NCBI GenBank assembly: GCA_009889585.1
Contig: WUQV01000236.1
Coordinates: 1-7,470, forward strand
Direction: 5' to 3'
DNA length: 7,470 bases
Source of the DNA: Candidatus Bathyarchaeota archaeon
Lineage (GTDB): Archaea; Thermoproteota; Bathyarchaeia; Bathyarchaeales; WUQV01
Shown here: positions 5,231-7,470 of the stretch, one piece after another
Numbering within the stretch: the stretch's first letter is position 1
Layout: each line of letters starts with the position of its first letter
Translations under genes and position numbers: made by a program
The notes under the pieces: model-generated
Seen by the model: only the letters and a program-made list of their open reading frames with translations
Databases searched by the model: none
What the model was told of the DNA's origin: nothing

Positions 5231-5374
5231 ATATTTCGTTTTAAAACTACGTAGTCGTTTCTCCCTCTTATTCTCAAAACTCTTCACCTTAAGTCAGGAT
5301 TTATTCTGAGCTTTATTTCTGTGTCGTTTGTTCAATTCCAGCCCTCGGCATTTTGGACGGACCTGCAGCATAGA

Positions 5375-5774
5375 CTACTTCCTTTTGCGGAATAATCCGG
5401 CCCCTTCTATCTCGCAGACGTATTTAAAGCCAGCTTCTACCAAACTCTTCGCTTCTTTAATATTTTGCATTCGTAAGTTAAGCTGAGAGAAAACGCGATA
5501 CATAGCTAATTTTGAGAGCAGAAAGGAGTACAAGGATATTCTAGCCTTGCACAGCTCAAGTTCCTTTGAACATGCTTAAATTGTCAACTCGTAGACTAGG
5601 ATCGGATAGCTAGCAATGGAAAACTTTTCTCTCCTCAGCCACGGCGTACATAAGAAGAGGTGAGAGTGTAAGAGCTTTCTGAGAGGCTACGTAGCGGAGA
5701 AAAAGAAGAGCCCTAAGGAATGAGCTGTCAACGCTCTTCAAGCTTCTCTCATCAAGGGCCGCTATAAACCCTCC
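5375..5774 (-). pseudogene. Conserved-looking archaeal protein of unknown function, broken by a stop and a frameshift
   Basis: The first segment (5774-5613) reads GGFIAALDERSLKSVDSSFL, then LRYVASQKALTLSPLLMYAV and EERKVFHC, followed by TAG (5612-5610). The same frame continues LSDPSLRVDNLSMFKGT to a TGA. The frame from 5575 takes over with ELELCKARISLYSFLLSKLA and ends VEAGFKYVCEIEGAGLFRKRK at 5375. The pieces are consecutive with no gap, so one stop and one frameshift near 5560 interrupt what was a protein of about 135 residues. The style (CKARIxLYSFLL, EAGFxYVCE.G.xLFRKRK) reminds me of a recurrent uncharacterised family in thermophilic Thermoproteota, from memory only. It lies directly downstream of, and overlaps, the coiled-coil gene, as if co-transcribed. 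The true start is not identifiable. Confidence 0.6.
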
Positions 5775-6038
5775 TTCATCCGCTTGACGCCCTTCAACAA
5801 TTCGATCATCGGATAGTGTTGCTTGATCATTAAATCGTATTGATCAATCCTCTCTAAGAGCTTCTCATGTCTCTCTAAAAAGCTCTTTAGTCGACCTCTC
5901 CATCATCTCTATGAGCCCTCTAGTCGCTTTTTCCTCCCTTTCTATCAGCTCCCTAGTGACCCTTAGCTCAGCTGCTATCAACCTCCTAGTAGCCCTTCCA
6001 TTATAAAATGTCGTTAAGGCCATTATGGCTCCGAGCAT
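5762..6038 (-). pseudogene. Small coiled-coil protein with an N-terminal hydrophobic segment, one-base frameshift
   Basis: ATG 6038 has GAGGTG (6049-6044) five bases upstream, a strong ribosome binding site. An earlier TTG at 6095 is less likely. The product begins MLGAIMALTTFYNGRATRRL and continues with heptad-like helices (RELIEREEKATRGLIEMMER). At the T5 run (plus-strand AAAAA, 5877-5881) the frame shifts. Removing one T joins KEL to LERHEKLLERIDQYDLMIK, then QHYPMIELLKGVKRMKEGL and stop at 5764-5762, giving 91 residues. The unshifted frame ends early at 5865. The short hydrophobic start suggests membrane attachment and the rest a coiled coil. Similar proteins of unknown role occur in thermophilic Thermoproteota. 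It could be a pseudogene, a sequencing error in the homopolymer, or frameshifted translation. Confidence 0.6.
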
Positions 6039-6167
6039 CGTCGCACCTCGAGGACGTACTCCCACACCTACTGCCACGCTACGCCCCTTCGACAAGCGCT
6101 TAGTAAAGCCCTTCCTTAAACTGTGAAAGGAGGCGAATGAGTACTTTCAAATAAAAGGTGACCATAA

Positions 6168-6205
6168 ACCGTTAAATGCAGAAATGGATATCACATAAAG
6201 GGTGG
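6168..6205 (+). promoter_or_regulatory. Promoter and ribosome binding site of the PaREP1-like gene
   Basis: ACCGTTAAATGC (6168-6179) is a TATA-like element about 26 bp before 6200, and GGTGG (6201-6205) is a ribosome binding site four bases before the ATG at 6210. The 171-bp gap 6039-6209 separates divergent genes. Confidence 0.4.
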
Positions 6206-6209
6206 AACC

Positions 6210-6605
6210 ATGTCTAACGTTAAAAGGCTTAAGGTTATCGAGCGATTGCTTAGCGAAGCCGAGGGCTATTTAGAGAGAGGCGATGCCATTCAATCGTCGG
6301 AGAAGCTCTATAAGTCCGCTGAGGAGTGCGTTAAAGCCCTCGCTGAACGCCTCGGCCTCGAGGAGGTTAAGGTCGCCGAGGAAAAAGGCAAGTGGACCGT
6401 GACGTTGCTCGAAAAAGCCGTCGGGAAGCTCGTAAATAAGTTAGATGTGGGTGTTAGGCTTGCGTGGGATGCGGCGAACTACCTACACGTATGGGGCTTC
6501 CACGAAACGAAGCTAGACGTAGAAGCCGTCAAGATTAGGACGCCAGCGATGGAGAGCCTTGTAAAGACGACGAGGAAAACCCTAGCCTCTCATTGTTCAC
6601 AGTAA
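6210..6605 (+). CDS. PaREP1-like / HEPN-domain protein
   Basis: The 131-residue, largely helical protein starts with a HEPN-like first hairpin: RLLSEAEGYLERGDAIQSSE, then KLYKSAEECVKALAERLGLE. The second half has LDVGVRLAWDAANYLHVWGF and a helix with DVEAVKIRTPAMESLVK. This layout (paired alpha helices, GD.xQ.SEKLxK.AEECVKALAE, then a A.xLHxxxFHE segment) is that of PaREP1 and related archaeal HEPN proteins. The RNase motif R-x4-6-H of toxic HEPN proteins is not evident, so it may bind nucleotides or RNA or act in a complex rather than cut RNA. The start is ATG 6210 with GGTGG upstream. The next gene follows after 39 bp and may share the transcript. Function is unknown. Confidence 0.7.
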   Translation: MSNVKRLKVIERLLSEAEGYLERGDAIQSSEKLYKSAEECVKALAERLGLEEVKVAEEKGKWTVTLLEKAVGKLVNKLDVGVRLAWDAANYLHVWGFHETKLDVEAVKIRTPAMESLVKTTRKTLASHCSQ

Positions 6606-6644
6606 CCTTAATACTTACCCAGTGCTCAGCCTTTAGGGGAAGCC

Positions 6645-7139
6645 TTGCCAGAGCTAGAGTTGCTCGCCGTCTTAGGCAGCTTAGCCGTCACGCTCGCCAC
6701 GCTCGCGTCCATAGCCTACTGGCTAGGACGGAAGTTTGAAGCTATCGATAAAAGGTTCGAGCGATTAGAGCTCGGCTTAAGGCTTGCTGTGGACGGCCTA
6801 AAGAACGCCGTCGTATCGATCAACACGATGCTCGTGGAGTTCCTAGGGTTAAAGGGCCTTATAACGCCTCAAGAGGTAAGCTTTTTATCGGCTGAAGCGA
6901 GGCGCCTAGCGTCCTCCGTAACTTACGTAAACCCTCTTAAGAAGGAGGACGTTGAGTTCCTCAAGGAGGTTTTCTCTAAGGATCCGGAGGCGATAACGAT
7001 CGAAGAGGCTGAACGCGTAGCTGAGATAGGGAAGAAGTGGTGGTTAGAAGAGGGGGAGGAAAGGGCTTATAGGCTATTCTTAATAGGGACGTTCATAAAG
7101 GCTTATCACTTGCCTAAGAAATATGGTATGCCAAGGTAA
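6645..7139 (+). CDS. Membrane-anchored coiled-coil protein, unknown function
   Basis: The 164-residue product starts with one hydrophobic helix (residues about 4-27, LELLAVLGSLAVTLATLASI). A charged coiled-coil linker (GRKFEAIDKRFERLELGLRL) follows, then a soluble C-terminal half (KEDVEFLKEVFSKDPEAITI, EAERVAEIGKKWWLEEGEER). This plan, an N-terminal anchor followed by IDKRFERLE and an NPL...E region, recurs in uncharacterised proteins of thermophilic archaea often found near PaREP1-type genes; no enzyme motif is visible. The start is TTG 6645 with AGGGGA at 6635-6640. CCTTAATAC at 6606-6614 could be a separate TATA box. It lies 39 bp after the PaREP1-like gene on the same strand. Membrane topology is predicted only by eye. 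Confidence 0.7.
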   Translation: MPELELLAVLGSLAVTLATLASIAYWLGRKFEAIDKRFERLELGLRLAVDGLKNAVVSINTMLVEFLGLKGLITPQEVSFLSAEARRLASSVTYVNPLKKEDVEFLKEVFSKDPEAITIEEAERVAEIGKKWWLEEGEERAYRLFLIGTFIKAYHLPKKYGMPR

Positions 7140-7362
7140 TGCGTTCGACATAACGAGGCTTGTCCTAAGGAGCTCTCCGTTAAACAATCGGAAAATTTAA
7201 GTGCCACGATCACGGAGCGACTGTTCGCTAGCGTAAGGAAGCGCCGCTGGCGTCCCTCGATAACGTAATGAAGCTGGGGAAGGGACACATGTTGATGAGG
7301 TGTATAATTGTAAAGCGCATAAACCATTATCTTCCTTCTAATACCATGCGCGCTTAACACCT
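7140..7362. other. Intergenic stretch without a supported gene
   Basis: A minus-strand reading (7106-7360) overlaps the end of the preceding gene and has Cys/His/Leu-rich, non-protein-like content, so I reject it. CGGAAAATTTAAG (7190-7202) is a good TATA-like element on the plus strand, but only short broken frames lie downstream. It may drive a small RNA or a lost gene. Confidence 0.3.
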
Positions 7363-7470
7363 CTATAGATCTTTTGACGAAGTGCCCATCTCCTTACGAT
7401 CGTAAGCCAACCTTATCATGGAGTCCAGCTTTAACCTTGATAACCTTTCAGCGACATCATCACTTATGAA
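7363..7470 (-). CDS. C-terminal end of an unidentified protein, running off the right edge
   Basis: From the right edge the minus strand is open for 35 codons. It reads FISDDVAERLSRLKLDSMIR, then LAYDRKEMGTSSKDL, and ends with TAG at 7365-7363. The charged helical content (DDVAERLSRLKLDSMIRLAY) looks like real coding sequence, in the style of small antitoxin-like or DNA-binding proteins, but it is too short to assign. The start lies outside the window. Confidence 0.45.
   Translation of the reverse strand, partial: FISDDVAERLSRLKLDSMIRLAYDRKEMGTSSKDL

Noticed and set aside
7106..7360. 84-codon minus-strand frame at the right
   Set aside because: Overlaps the end of the 6645-7139 gene on the opposite strand, has an unlikely composition and no recognisable motif or ribosome binding site.
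1..7470. CRISPR array, tRNA or rRNA genes
   Set aside because: No regularly spaced direct repeats, cloverleaf or rRNA-like segments were found on either strand by eye.

Overview
The window is archaeal. It carries an archaeal-type flap endonuclease (FEN-1), a 60-residue Sec61-gamma/SecE, VapBC and MntA-HepT toxin-antitoxin modules, PaREP1-like and coiled-coil small proteins, TATA-type promoters, and GGTG/GAGGT ribosome binding sites. Heavy use of AGG/AGA arginine codons, Lys/Glu-rich proteins and these accessory families suggest a thermophilic Thermoproteota (crenarchaeal-grade) lineage. Placement below phylum is a guess.

Layout. 2-889 (+) is the C-terminal 295 residues of FEN-1, cut by the left edge. 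1000-1821 (-) is a convergent protein-L-isoaspartate O-methyltransferase gene (pcm), interrupted by a 36-nt in-frame insert with a stop codon. The insert folds as an archaeal bulge-helix-bulge (BHB) intron. Cutting at the canonical bulge positions restores the conserved SAPHM motif exactly. About 1830-2090 holds a decayed TnpB tail and an IS200/IS605-like right-end hairpin. 2190-2372 (+) is secE with its own promoter. It is followed by a relic of an isocitrate/isopropylmalate dehydrogenase gene with only its two ends left.

2540-3700 is an AT-richer graveyard: a small beta-rich ORF (-), a fossil IS607-type serine recombinase (+), frameshifted scraps, and an unknown gene (-) broken by one TGA. 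3779-5230 (+) holds two intact two-gene modules, each overlapping by 4 nt: AbrB antitoxin plus PIN toxin, and MNT nucleotidyltransferase plus HEPN (HepT).

5375-6038 (-) contains two adjacent decayed genes: a coiled-coil protein with a one-base homopolymer frameshift, and a conserved-looking unknown protein with one stop and one frameshift. Diverging from them, 6210-7139 (+) holds a PaREP1/HEPN-like gene and a membrane-anchored coiled-coil gene, both intact. 7140-7362 shows nothing clear, and 7363-7470 (-) is the tail of a gene running off the right edge.

Core genes (DNA replication/repair, protein repair, secretion) lie at the left. The rest is an accessory zone in which toxin-antitoxin cassettes remain intact among eroding mobile-element and hypothetical genes. 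The strongest novelty is the predicted protein-gene intron in pcm.
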